Below are positions 44,475-53,112 of a stretch of 64,000 nt of DNA, one piece after another; the stretch's first letter is position 1, and each line of letters opens with the position of its first letter. The stretch lies in assembly GCF_009498215.1 (NCBI RefSeq), contig NZ_CP043499.1, forward strand, positions 1,686,001-1,750,000, read 5' to 3'. The notes beneath the pieces were generated by a model. It saw nothing but the letters and a program-made list of their open reading frames with translations. It ran no database searches and was not told where the DNA came from. The position numbers and the translations under genes are program-made. The stretch comes from Rhizobium grahamii (lineage in GTDB: Bacteria; Pseudomonadota; Alphaproteobacteria; Rhizobiales; Rhizobiaceae).

Positions 44475-44868
44475 ATTTTCCGACCTCCTCGCACGCGGCT
44501 ACGTGTTCGCCCCTGCCAGTTACCGTCGGCGCCAACGTTCAGGCTGGACGAGTGGAACTCAGCCTCGTCCGATCACCGCAATTTAGGATGAAACATCGCT
44601 CCTCGCCAAGTTGGCAAATGCGGAATCCGCTGCCGGCAAATTGTCGCTCGTCGAGCGCGTCCCTGCGCAAGGAGAGCAATGAACGAATCGTTGACACGGC
44701 CGTCGTCCAGAGTCCGATTCGGCTAAGGCTTTGTATTTTCCGGATAAGTGCGATTCTCGACGGCTTCGAGCTCTGGATCGGCGCCAACAGTGGCCAGATG
44801 GCATTCCGCCGCCCACGTACCCACTGTTCAGAGGCTAAATGCCGGAGTTTATTGCCGAATTTCGCTCT
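44475..44868. other. Gap before the first parS-like site
   Basis: Almost 400 bases between the DedA gene and the repA control region with no convincing gene; short frames lack ribosome sites. Promoters of repABC may lie near its right end. Confidence 0.4.
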
Positions 44869-44884
44869 GTTGACGGCCGTCAAC
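44869..44884. promoter_or_regulatory. parS-type centromere palindrome upstream of repA
   Basis: A perfect 16-base palindrome GTTGACGGCCGTCAAC. It fits the GTTNNCNGCNGNNAAC pattern of repABC parS sites bound by RepB. It lies about 180 bases before the repA start, where it may also affect repABC transcription. Confidence 0.8.
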
Positions 44885-45064
44885 TGAAGTGTGGAAAGAC
44901 AACGACCGCCATTTCTCGCGTCAGTAGAATCGGCGTTCTATCGGTCTGCCCGTCAGATACCGGCCGCCTTCCCTCCAACGCCCTTGTCAGCCGGAGAGAA
45001 TCGGCAATAATGACGCCATTTAGCCAATTTCGGCTTTTCTATCGCCATTATGGTCCCGGAGACA

Positions 45065-46261
45065 ATGAACGCGTTTAATCCTCTTCCGTCATTCGAGTTC
45101 GATGACAAGATCCTCGCCCAAGGCGCCGAGATCTCGCGCAAGCTCGATCAACTGCGTCTGGAGAACTATCCTCCGAACGCAAAGAAGACCTTGCGTCAAT
45201 TTTCCGTTGCCGAAGTGGCCCACTATCTGGGGATCACGCCGAGCAACCTCAAGCGCCTTTACCTCGACGGCAAGGGCCCTACCCCGACGACAATGTCCGG
45301 CAACCGAAAGTACTACACGGCCGAGCAGATGCTCGAGCTGCGTTTCTTCCTCGACAAGACGGGCAAGAGCGAAGCCAAAAAGTATGTGCCTCACCGGAAG
45401 CCCGGCGATAAGCTGCAGGTGATTGCCGTCGTCAACTTCAAGGGCGGTTCCGGCAAGACGACGACCGCCGCACACCTCGCGCAGCATCTGGCACTCACCG
45501 GCCATCGCGTGCTTGGCGTCGACCTCGATCCGCAGGCATCCTTTTCGGCGCTTCACGGCTTCCAGCCGGAGCTCGACAAGAACCCGTCTCTTTATGATGC
45601 GATCCGCTATGACAACGATCGCGTGCCGTTGGAGAAGGTCATCCTGCCAACCAATTTCCCGGGGCTCGATATCATCCCGGCAAATCTCGAGTTGCAGGAA
45701 TACGAGTACGACACGCCGCTTGCGATGCAGGCCGGCAATGAAGGCCGACGCTTCTACACGCGGTTCGGCAAGGCTCTCGAGGATGTCGATAGCCGCTACG
45801 ATGTCGTCATCGTCGACTGCCCTCCGCAGCTCGGCTATCTGACGCTCACCGCCATGACGGCGGCGACTTCGGTTCTGATCACTGTGCATCCGCAGATGCT
45901 CGATCTGATGTCGATGTCGCAATTCCTGCTGATGCTTGGAAATATCACCAAGACGATCAAGAAGGCCGGCGCCAACGTGCGCATGGACTGGCTGCGTTAT
46001 CTCATCACACGTTTCGAACCTTCAGATGTGCCGCAGGTGCAGATGCTCGGATTCATGCAGTCGATGCTGGCCGAAGAGATCCTCAAGAGCCCGATGGTGA
46101 AGACGACGGCCATTTCCGATGCCGGCCTCACCAAGCGGACTCTCTACGAATTGGACCGGTCGAATTTCACCCGCGAGACCTACGATCGAGCGATCGATTG
46201 CATGGATGCGGTGAATTTCGAGATCCAGGGCCTGATTCACAAGGCATGGGGACGGTCATGA
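45065..46261 (+). CDS. repA: RepA, ParA-type plasmid partitioning ATPase
   Basis: 398-residue Walker-type ATPase that moves the plasmid and, with RepB, represses the operon. The N-terminus has a winged-helix-like region (FSVAEVAHYLGITPSNLKRL). The deviant Walker A is VVNFKGGSGKTTTAAHLAQH, then GVDLDPQASFSALHG and VIVDCPPQLGYLTL. ATG 45065 follows CCGGAGACA; ATG 45050 is an in-frame option. First gene of repABC. A second parS-like site lies just after its stop. Confidence 0.96.
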   Translation: MNAFNPLPSFEFDDKILAQGAEISRKLDQLRLENYPPNAKKTLRQFSVAEVAHYLGITPSNLKRLYLDGKGPTPTTMSGNRKYYTAEQMLELRFFLDKTGKSEAKKYVPHRKPGDKLQVIAVVNFKGGSGKTTTAAHLAQHLALTGHRVLGVDLDPQASFSALHGFQPELDKNPSLYDAIRYDNDRVPLEKVILPTNFPGLDIIPANLELQEYEYDTPLAMQAGNEGRRFYTRFGKALEDVDSRYDVVIVDCPPQLGYLTLTAMTAATSVLITVHPQMLDLMSMSQFLLMLGNITKTIKKAGANVRMDWLRYLITRFEPSDVPQVQMLGFMQSMLAEEILKSPMVKTTAISDAGLTKRTLYELDRSNFTRETYDRAIDCMDAVNFEIQGLIHKAWGRS

Positions 46262-46265
46262 TGTT

Positions 46266-46281
46266 GTTGACTGCCGTCAAC
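46266..46281. promoter_or_regulatory. Second parS-type site, between repA and repB
   Basis: GTTGACTGCCGTCAAC, differing from the upstream site by one base and matching GTTNNCNGCNGNNAAC. It starts 5 bases after the repA stop. Placement of parS between repA and repB is known in repABC plasmids. Confidence 0.75.
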
Positions 46282-46336
46282 AAGACCGAAAAGCGACGGT
46301 TGTTCAGTAAGATAGAGGTATCTGGAGGCTTGATTC

Positions 46337-47314
46337 ATGGCTCGTAAGAACCCGTTTGAAAACGTCATGAGCGAGGGACCGGCTGAAAACACCAGAAACG
46401 TCCTTGATTACGCCATGAGAGGCGCATCAAAGTCGATCTTGAGCTCGATAGGCGAGATGGCCGATCGAGCCGATCGCCTATTGGAAGGTGAGACAGTTGT
46501 CGATCTCGATCCGGACCTGATCGAAGTCTCGTTTATCCGTGACCGCCTGGAAGATGACAACGCTGAGTTCGATGAACTGCTGAACGCGATCCGTGATCGT
46601 GGCCAGGACAGTCCGATCTTGGTCCGACCACACCCGAAGACCTCCGGACGGTACATGGTCGTTTTCGGCCATCGTCGTCTCAGGGTCGCCAAGGCGCTTG
46701 GCCGCAAGATCCGGGCTGTTGTCAAAGAGGTCAGCGACGTCGATCACGTCGTTGCACAAGGCCAGGAAAACTCCGCGCGCTCGAACCTCTCCTTCCTGGA
46801 GAAGGCGATGTTCGCCAATGAGATTGCCCGTCGCCACTTCGACAACGACTATGCCGTGGTCATGTCCGCGCTTTCGCTGGACAAGGCAACGCTCTCCAAG
46901 ATGCTGTCCGTCGCCAGCCTCCCGCCGGCGATCGTCAATGCCATGGGTGCGGCCAAGGGAATTGGCCGCGATCGCTGGTATGAGCTGAAGACGCTTCTGG
47001 AGAAGCCGGCGAAGCTCGATGCCGCAATCGAGTTCGTTCAATCGCAGGCGTTCTTACAGCTTCCCGCAGGCGAGCGGTTCAACGTGCTCGTCGGTAATAT
47101 CAAGGCTGCGGGACGTCCTGAAAAGCAGAGGTCGCTTCACACCAGCAAATGGTCGTCCGACGACAAGCAAGTCGTTGCCGATGCCAAGAGCGACGGCCGC
47201 ACATTTACCCTTGCGCTAAAGGCGAAGGATGCCATCGGATTCGGGGAGTTTCTTTCCGAGAGTTTGGCTGATCTCTACAGCGCGTACAGAAACCGAAAGG
47301 TCCAAGGAGAATAA
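46337..47314 (+). CDS. repB: RepB, ParB-type centromere-binding protein
   Basis: 325 residues. ParB domain blocks: ELLNAIRDRGQDSPILVRPH, GRYMVVFGHRRLRVAKALGR and the QGQENSARSNLSFLEKAMFA region, then the helix-turn-helix VVMSALSLDKATLSKMLSVA. It binds the parS-like palindromes and acts with RepA. TGGAGG lies before ATG 46337, 75 bases after repA. Confidence 0.96.
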   Translation: MARKNPFENVMSEGPAENTRNVLDYAMRGASKSILSSIGEMADRADRLLEGETVVDLDPDLIEVSFIRDRLEDDNAEFDELLNAIRDRGQDSPILVRPHPKTSGRYMVVFGHRRLRVAKALGRKIRAVVKEVSDVDHVVAQGQENSARSNLSFLEKAMFANEIARRHFDNDYAVVMSALSLDKATLSKMLSVASLPPAIVNAMGAAKGIGRDRWYELKTLLEKPAKLDAAIEFVQSQAFLQLPAGERFNVLVGNIKAAGRPEKQRSLHTSKWSSDDKQVVADAKSDGRTFTLALKAKDAIGFGEFLSESLADLYSAYRNRKVQGE

Positions 47315-47325
47315 CCCGCAAAAGA

Positions 47326-47377
47326 AAAAGGCCCCCTTAACGTTGCCGTCGCGGAAGCCTTCCTCAGATTTCTAGCA
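47326..47377 (-). ncRNA. Likely RepC-controlling antisense RNA (ctRNA)
   Basis: In the repB-repC gap on the minus strand there is a TTGACT (47412-47407), a 17-base spacer and GATTCT (47389-47384), predicting a start near 47377. The transcript would end in a hairpin AAGGCTTCC/GGGGGCCTT followed by TTTTTCTTTT near 47326. Every well-studied repABC plasmid has such a small antisense RNA here, which limits repC expression and acts in incompatibility. Exact ends are estimated. Confidence 0.75.
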
Positions 47378-47471
47378 AGATCGAGAATCGCATTTCCACG
47401 AATCACAGTCAAGCGTCTTTGGCACCGTTTCGGTGAGCAATTTTCTTTTGCCTCTATGTAGGTGAAGAAAA

Positions 47472-48770
47472 ATGGATAGCGCATATGTAACGACGCCTTT
47501 CGGGCGGCGACCGATGACGCTTGGCATGTTGGCAAATCAACATCAGGCCGAGACAAGCGTTGCCGGTGTGACCCGTAATAAGTGGAAACTCTTTCGCTCG
47601 GTGTGCGAAGCTCGAACGACGCTTGGCGTGACAGATCGCGCCCTGACGGTTCTCGACGCCCTGCTTTCCTTCTACCCCAAGGATGAGCTTTCGTCCGGGG
47701 CAGGTCTTGTGGTGTTTCCATCAAACAACCAGCTGTCGCTGCGGGCGAGGGGGATGACACCATCCACCCTGCGGCGCCATCTGGCCATGCTGATCGAAGC
47801 GGGTCTGATCTTGCGAAAGGACAGCCCAAACGGAAAGCGCTACGCCCGTCGCGACCGGGAAGGCGAGATCGATCAAGCTTACGGTTTCAGCCTGGCTCCG
47901 CTGCTTGCAAAAGCCGAACAGATCGAGGCCACCGCTGCGCATGTTGCACACGAGCGGTACTTGCTGCGTGTGAGCAAGGAGAGGCTCACGGTTTGCCGCC
48001 GTGACGTTGCCAAACTGATTACGACTGCTCTTAATGAAAATCTTCCCGGCGACTGGGAGACGCTGCAAACCCGGTTTGACACCATCGTCGGCCAAATCCC
48101 GCGTGTCGCCAATGCCAATCGTCTGGACGCCATTCTCGTCGCGATGAACGATCTGCGGAATGCTGTGGTCAACCAATTGGAAACACACGTAAATGCACAA
48201 GATATGCGCGCCAATGAGTCTCAAAATGAGCGCCACATACAGGATTCACATCCTGAATCCCATTTTGAACTTGAACGTAACTCGGAAAACATCAGCGAAG
48301 TTGGGAATGATGAACGGGGCGGCAGATCATTGGCCGGAGCGCCGCATCAAGCCTCGTTCACCCAATTGCCGGCACAAGCGGGAACCACAGAACTCACACC
48401 ACCCGTGAAATCGCTAGCCTTAGGCCAAGTTCTGCAGGCTTGCCCTCAAATCGCAGCATACGGACCAAGGGGCATGATCCGGAGCTGGACGGACCTTGTC
48501 TCAGCAACCAGCCTTGTTCGTACGATGCTTGGCATCAGTCCCTCCGCCGGAAACGACGCCTGCAATGCCATGGGGCAACAGAACCTTGCTATCGTCGTCG
48601 CCTGCCTCCTTGAGAAGGCGGAAACGATCAATTCACCTGGAGGCTATCTCCGCGATCTGACAAAGCGTGCACAGCAAGGAAAATTCTCGGTCGGTCCGAT
48701 GCTAATGGCTCTCTTGCGCGCACCGGCGATAAACGGGGAAAGGGTAGGCATGTCCCAACGTGTTTCATAG
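47472..48770 (+). CDS. repC: RepC, replication initiator
   Basis: 432-residue initiator protein of repABC plasmids. The N-terminal part has TPFGRRPMTLGMLANQ and LFRSVCEARTTLGVTDRALT with LDALLSFYP, and a winged-helix DNA-binding region RARGMTPSTLRRHLAMLIEA with GLILRKDSPNGKRYARRD. The C-terminal part (SWTDLVSATSLVRTMLGISP and INSPGGYLRDLTKRA) is also typical. In studied plasmids the origin lies inside repC, so oriV probably lies in this gene. The start ATG 47472 follows GTAGGTGAAGAAAA. Confidence 0.96.
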   Translation: MDSAYVTTPFGRRPMTLGMLANQHQAETSVAGVTRNKWKLFRSVCEARTTLGVTDRALTVLDALLSFYPKDELSSGAGLVVFPSNNQLSLRARGMTPSTLRRHLAMLIEAGLILRKDSPNGKRYARRDREGEIDQAYGFSLAPLLAKAEQIEATAAHVAHERYLLRVSKERLTVCRRDVAKLITTALNENLPGDWETLQTRFDTIVGQIPRVANANRLDAILVAMNDLRNAVVNQLETHVNAQDMRANESQNERHIQDSHPESHFELERNSENISEVGNDERGGRSLAGAPHQASFTQLPAQAGTTELTPPVKSLALGQVLQACPQIAAYGPRGMIRSWTDLVSATSLVRTMLGISPSAGNDACNAMGQQNLAIVVACLLEKAETINSPGGYLRDLTKRAQQGKFSVGPMLMALLRAPAINGERVGMSQRVS

Positions 48771-48915
48771 GGGTGGGTGGAGCAATGCGCTTTCGCAAGA
48801 AGTAAAGAAACCGTCGGCATGACATGCAGCCTCCTTCGGTGCCATCTGGCGAAAATTAGACCGAAATGCTAAGAGATCACTCAGCTGAAGTCCTCGATAC
48901 GGGGCTGATTCGCAG

Positions 48916-48954
48916 CCTCGACGGTCGAGGTAGTCGAATTTCAATTAGTTGAAA
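48916..48954. repeat. Two adjacent palindromes after repC
   Basis: CCTCGACGGTCGAGG (48916-48930, perfect around a central G) and, 8 bases on, TTTCAA-N4-TTGAAA (48939-48954). Neither fits the parS pattern. They lie in the 333-base gap after repC, which has no gene, and may be a terminator or protein-binding site. Confidence 0.45.
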
Positions 48955-49103
48955 ATGAACGGTAAATTTTCCATACGGAAACCAAACCGCACATTACTTC
49001 CGCAACTTCGGATGAGGTACGGAGCGTACCGTCATCGACGAAGAGTGGTTAGCCTAATTTCGATGGCATTGCTTACAGCAAGGCGAACACAGGACCATTT
49101 CGA

Positions 49104-49433
49104 CTAACCAGAGGCGGCAACGTCGACGGCGAACGAGAGTAGGTTCACCTCGTCACTGAAGATATCAAGCATCCGAAGCATATCGCGCCGTGCGTCCTCG
49201 ATCATCTCGGCATTACGGGGATGACGACCGAAACTGCCGAGCGCGCGCAGGAGATTGTTCATCGCGACGCAGAGCCCCGGAAGACACTCGACGACATACA
49301 CACATGGCAGACGTGGATCCAACGTCTCGGTGACGAGACCGTACATCGTCCGTGGTAGCGTGCCTGCCGTTTTCACGTCACATGTTTTGATTTGTCCGCG
49401 AAGGTCGGACAGCTTGTGAAGCACAGCGTTCAT
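49104..49433 (-). CDS. Hypothetical protein, helical, unknown
   Basis: 109 residues from ATG 49433. Predominantly helical and slightly acidic: MNAVLHKLSDLRGQIKTCDV, then CVYVVECLPGLCVAMNNLLR and MIEDARRDMLRMLDIF. Four cysteines are scattered. No family recognised. The ribosome site is weak (GAGAG), and an upstream in-frame start would add 25 unlikely residues. Confidence 0.45.
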   Translation of the reverse strand: MNAVLHKLSDLRGQIKTCDVKTAGTLPRTMYGLVTETLDPRLPCVYVVECLPGLCVAMNNLLRALGSFGRHPRNAEMIEDARRDMLRMLDIFSDEVNLLSFAVDVAASG

Positions 49434-49544
49434 GGTCGTACTCTCGTAGGTGAATGGGGAGAGGGGTACGATTGCCCGGCATCGTTGACGGCAACGCCGG
49501 GCAATCACCGTTTCCGCGAGGGGGCACGGAAGCGGTAGCCAGCG

Positions 49545-49730
49545 TCAGCCACGAAGGACTGGTGGTGAGATAAACGCGTGAAGTGCGGGCAGCTCGAGCG
49601 CATTCAGGAACAGCGTTCTGGACGCCGAGCGGTTCTGATCTGGCGAGGCAAGGTTATGGGCCAACCCGGGTGTGGTCGCGAGGCTGAATGATATCGACAC
49701 GGTCATCGCCAGCATTTTCGTTCTAAGCAT
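49545..49730 (-). CDS. Small secreted protein, 61 residues
   Basis: ATG 49730 is preceded by AAAGGAG at ideal spacing. Signal peptide MLRTKMLAMTVSISFSLATT to PGLA, then about 37 residues (HNLASPDQNRSASRTLFLNA, then LELPALHAFISPP) of unknown function. It lies between the preceding hypothetical gene and the efflux operon, on the same strand as both. Confidence 0.55.
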   Translation of the reverse strand: MLRTKMLAMTVSISFSLATTPGLAHNLASPDQNRSASRTLFLNALELPALHAFISPPVLRG

Positions 49731-49929
49731 CGAAGCTCCTTTCCGGATGGATGGAATCGGTCTAAGCACGAAGCGTGATCATCCCGTGGCCGCTGTGTTT
49801 CAAAAGATTTCTATCTCGCAAGAAATTGTAATCGCTGCAGTCCGCCATCGGTATACTCAGTGCCTGCGGCACGGTTTGCCGCAAGCGCTGCCGATAGCGT
49901 TAGGTCTCACGACCTGAACGCCGGAATTG

Positions 49930-51873
49930 TCAGTCGCGTGCCAGTGCCGCGACGGGATCAAGCCGCGAAGCGTTGCGGGCAGGCAGAAAGCCGAATGTCA
50001 GACCGATGAGGCATGAGCAGAGCACAGCGAGCGCAATCGTGGTCGTCGAGTAGACGAGCGAAAAGCCAGACGCGAGATTGTTGAAGACCACGCCGAAGCC
50101 CAGCGCCGTCAGGACACCTGCTATCCCGCCCAACAGGCAAACGAGAACTGCTTCGATCAGGAACTGGCGCAGAATGTCCTGTCTTCTTGCGCCGACCGCC
50201 ATGCGGACACCGATCTCCGAGATTCGCTCGGATACCGAGACGAGCATGATGTTCATGACCCCGATCCCTCCGACGACCAGTGAAATCACGGCAATTGCCG
50301 AAACGAGCAGCGTCAGTGTTCCCGCCGTGCTCGTGATCGTCTTGCGGATGTCATCGGTGTTGAGGATGAAGAAGTCCTTCTTGCCGTGACGTTGCTGGAG
50401 GAAATCGGCCACCGCCGTTTCGGCCACGGCGCTCTCAGCGTTGTCGGCAACTCTAACCGTAATGCTGCGCAACGACATGTCACCGAGAAATCGTGTCTGG
50501 ACGCTCGTGTAGGGCAAAAAGAACGACAGATTGTCACTTCCGCCAAATCCGCCTTGTTGAGCGCTGATCACACCGATGATGCGGACGGGAACGGCGTTTA
50601 ACAGAACCACTTTTCCCACCGCCAGCATCGGATCATCGAAAAGAGCGTTTGCCGCGTTTGTGTCGATGACTGCATCCTGGGTCATGCCGCTAACACTCGT
50701 CTCATCGAAGAAACGACCGGAAATCAGCTTCGAGCCTTTGGCTGAGAAATACTGCGCACCCACGCCGTTGATCAGTGCATTGGCCTCGGTCGCGCCAAAC
50801 CGCGCGGTACCTGAAGTCGATACGGTCGGCGTAACCGCAGCGACATAGGACAACTGGGAAAGCGCCTTTGCGTCGGCGACCCGAAGTGTTTTGACGCGGC
50901 CGGATCTCGTGTCACCAAAGCCGCTGCCTGGAAACACCTCAAGCGTATTGGTCCCAAGGCTGCTGATATTCTCAAGCACGCGACGCTGCGAGCCCTCTCC
51001 GAGGGCAACAACGCAGATCACCGAGGCGATGCCGATGATGATGCCGAGCATCGTCAGGAATGTCCGCAATCGATGGGCTGCGAGCGAACGAAGTGCCATC
51101 GTTGTCGCCTCGAGAAGCTGATCGATGACGACGCGCAGCCCGGCCGCGTTCGCCGGCTTCTTCGGCAAGGCTTTTTGTGTCTCTTGATCTCGCGTCCGTC
51201 GATCGGCAACGATCCGACCGTCGGCAATCTCGATTATCCTGTCGGCGCGGGACGCGACGGACATGTCGTGCGTGACGATCACAACGGTACGTCCCTCATG
51301 GTGGAGCTCCGCGAGGATGCGCAGCACCTCTTCTCCGCTGTCGCGATCAAGTGCGCCCGTCGGCTCGTCGGCGAGGATGATATCTCCGCCGTTGATCAGG
51401 GCACGGGCGATCGACACACGTTGCTGCTGGCCGCCGGATAGCTGTCCGGGACGATGGCTGAGGCGGGCACCCATGCCGAGCCGCTGCAAGAGGGATTCTG
51501 CTCGATCGCGCCGGACGGCCGGTGAATGGCCAGCGTAAATCGCCGGCATCTCGACGTTGGCAAGAGCAGTCAGATCACTGAGGAGTTGGTAGCGCTGGAA
51601 GATGAAGCCGAGATGTTCGCGCCGCAGTCTCGATCGTGCGTCGTTGTCGAGAAGCGTGACGTCTTCCCCGTCAATTGCATAGCTTCCGGTTGTCGACCTG
51701 TCGAGAAGGCCGAGAATATTCATCAGCGTTGACTTGCCGGACCCCGAAGGGCCGACGATCGCAACCATCTCGCCGCGTTCGATCGTCAGGTCGATGTCCT
51801 TGAGGACGGTGAGGCTTTCTTCTCCGGAGGGATAGATCCGGGTGACGCCGCGAAGTTCGATCAATGGTGCCAT
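49930..51873 (-). CDS. MacB-type ABC transporter, ATPase-permease fusion
   Basis: 647-residue inner-membrane protein (E. coli MacB has 648). The N-terminal ATPase has GPSGSGKSTLMNILGLLD, LSGGQQQRVSIARAL and ILADEPTGALD. Then a first membrane helix (LRTFLTMLGIIIGIASVICV), a large periplasmic domain, and three C-terminal helices ending LARD after the FtsX-like SEIGVRMAVGARR and QFLIEAVLV. It exports macrolides, peptides or lipids with the adaptor and outer-membrane channel encoded upstream. Three bases separate it from the adaptor gene. Substrate unknown. Confidence 0.92.
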   Translation of the reverse strand: MAPLIELRGVTRIYPSGEESLTVLKDIDLTIERGEMVAIVGPSGSGKSTLMNILGLLDRSTTGSYAIDGEDVTLLDNDARSRLRREHLGFIFQRYQLLSDLTALANVEMPAIYAGHSPAVRRDRAESLLQRLGMGARLSHRPGQLSGGQQQRVSIARALINGGDIILADEPTGALDRDSGEEVLRILAELHHEGRTVVIVTHDMSVASRADRIIEIADGRIVADRRTRDQETQKALPKKPANAAGLRVVIDQLLEATTMALRSLAAHRLRTFLTMLGIIIGIASVICVVALGEGSQRRVLENISSLGTNTLEVFPGSGFGDTRSGRVKTLRVADAKALSQLSYVAAVTPTVSTSGTARFGATEANALINGVGAQYFSAKGSKLISGRFFDETSVSGMTQDAVIDTNAANALFDDPMLAVGKVVLLNAVPVRIIGVISAQQGGFGGSDNLSFFLPYTSVQTRFLGDMSLRSITVRVADNAESAVAETAVADFLQQRHGKKDFFILNTDDIRKTITSTAGTLTLLVSAIAVISLVVGGIGVMNIMLVSVSERISEIGVRMAVGARRQDILRQFLIEAVLVCLLGGIAGVLTALGFGVVFNNLASGFSLVYSTTTIALAVLCSCLIGLTFGFLPARNASRLDPVAALARD

Positions 51874-51876
51874 CCT

Positions 51877-53094
51877 TTAAAGCCCCATGGGCGGTGGCGG
51901 TCCACCGGCGCTGCTCGATGTCTTCTCGGTGTTGGCCGCCTGGCCGATGACGACGGTGCTGCCTTCCGTGAGACCGGAGAGAACCTCGACGTTGACGTTG
52001 TCGCCCAGGCCGACCTGGATGTGGCTTATTGAGACCTTACCGTCAGATGTCACGGTTTCGACGGTGTACCCGCCCTTGCTGTCTGTCTTCAGAGCCGCTG
52101 CCGGAATGGTGACGACATCACGCTTCGACGCCAGAACGATGTGGACTTCCGCGGACATGTATGTCCGGAAGTGACCGTCGGCATTGGGAACATCGAAGAT
52201 CCCGTTGTAGTAGATCGCGGACGAGCTCGACGACGATGACGAGGAACTGCTCGAGCTGGTCGTTGACGAAGAAACGCTGCTGTCGCTGGTGATGCTTTCA
52301 GGTGCGGGCTCGATTGCGCGCAGCGTTGCTTCGTTGCGCACTCCCGGCTCGCCCATGATCGAGAAATAGACCTGCTGTCCCGGCGCCACCTTCACAATGT
52401 CGGCTTCCGAGATCTCTGCTCGCACCGTCATCGTGGAAAGCTGGCCGAGAACGATGATGGTCGGTGCCGTCTGCGTCGCGTTGACCGTCTGCCCTTCCTG
52501 ATTGACGATCGCCAGCACCGTCCCGTCCATCGGCGCAGTAATGCGGGTATAGCCGAGATTTGCCTTGGCAGTCTCGACGGCGACTTCGGCTTCGACGATC
52601 TGCGCATCGAGCGCGGCGATCTGCGCGCGCGTCTTGTTGACTGACGTCTCGGCGCTGTCGAGGTCGGCTTTCGCGCCTGCCTGGTTGGCATAGATGTTCT
52701 TTTGTCGAGCCAGCGTTATTTCCGCATTGGCGAGTTCCGCTTCCGTTTCCTGTCGCTGGGCCTCCACGTTGGCCAGAGACGCTTCGGCTGTCTTCAGCTC
52801 GTTTTTCTGTGTCGTCGAATCGATCTCCGCGACCAGCGATCCCTGCGTTATCTCTTCACCAAGCCGGACGGCGAGGTGGGTGATGCGGCCGGAAACCTGT
52901 GCGCCAACAGCCACAAGTTTGGACGGCTTGAATGTTCCGGTGGCAAGCACTGTTTGCTCGATGTCTCCGCGAGACGCCACCGCAGTCAGCAGCCCCTGCG
53001 TTTGCGCAGGCGCGCGTTGCCAGGCGAAGATTGCTATTGCCAGGGCGGCGCAGCCTGTGAGGATGGCGCCAAACCTCTTTGTCTTCAGTTTCAT
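51877..53094 (-). CDS. MacA-type periplasmic adaptor with a poly-serine insert
   Basis: 405-residue membrane-fusion protein. Membrane anchor near the N-terminus, the lipoyl-type segments KPSKLVAVGAQVSGRITHLA and GYTRITAPMDGTVLAIVNQE flanking a long coiled-coil hairpin, then the beta-barrel and membrane-proximal domains. An insertion of roughly 30 residues, almost all Ser (with some Thr and Asp), sits just after EPAPESITSD at about residues 270-300, followed by AIYYNGIFDVPN. It is placed within the beta domain, in a loop where such low-complexity spacers occur in some rhizobial MacA proteins. It links MacB to the outer-membrane protein encoded upstream. Confidence 0.88.
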   Translation of the reverse strand: MKLKTKRFGAILTGCAALAIAIFAWQRAPAQTQGLLTAVASRGDIEQTVLATGTFKPSKLVAVGAQVSGRITHLAVRLGEEITQGSLVAEIDSTTQKNELKTAEASLANVEAQRQETEAELANAEITLARQKNIYANQAGAKADLDSAETSVNKTRAQIAALDAQIVEAEVAVETAKANLGYTRITAPMDGTVLAIVNQEGQTVNATQTAPTIIVLGQLSTMTVRAEISEADIVKVAPGQQVYFSIMGEPGVRNEATLRAIEPAPESITSDSSVSSSTTSSSSSSSSSSSSSAIYYNGIFDVPNADGHFRTYMSAEVHIVLASKRDVVTIPAAALKTDSKGGYTVETVTSDGKVSISHIQVGLGDNVNVEVLSGLTEGSTVVIGQAANTEKTSSSAGGPPPPMGL

Positions 53095-53112
53095 CGTTCT
53101 TTCTCTTGGAAA

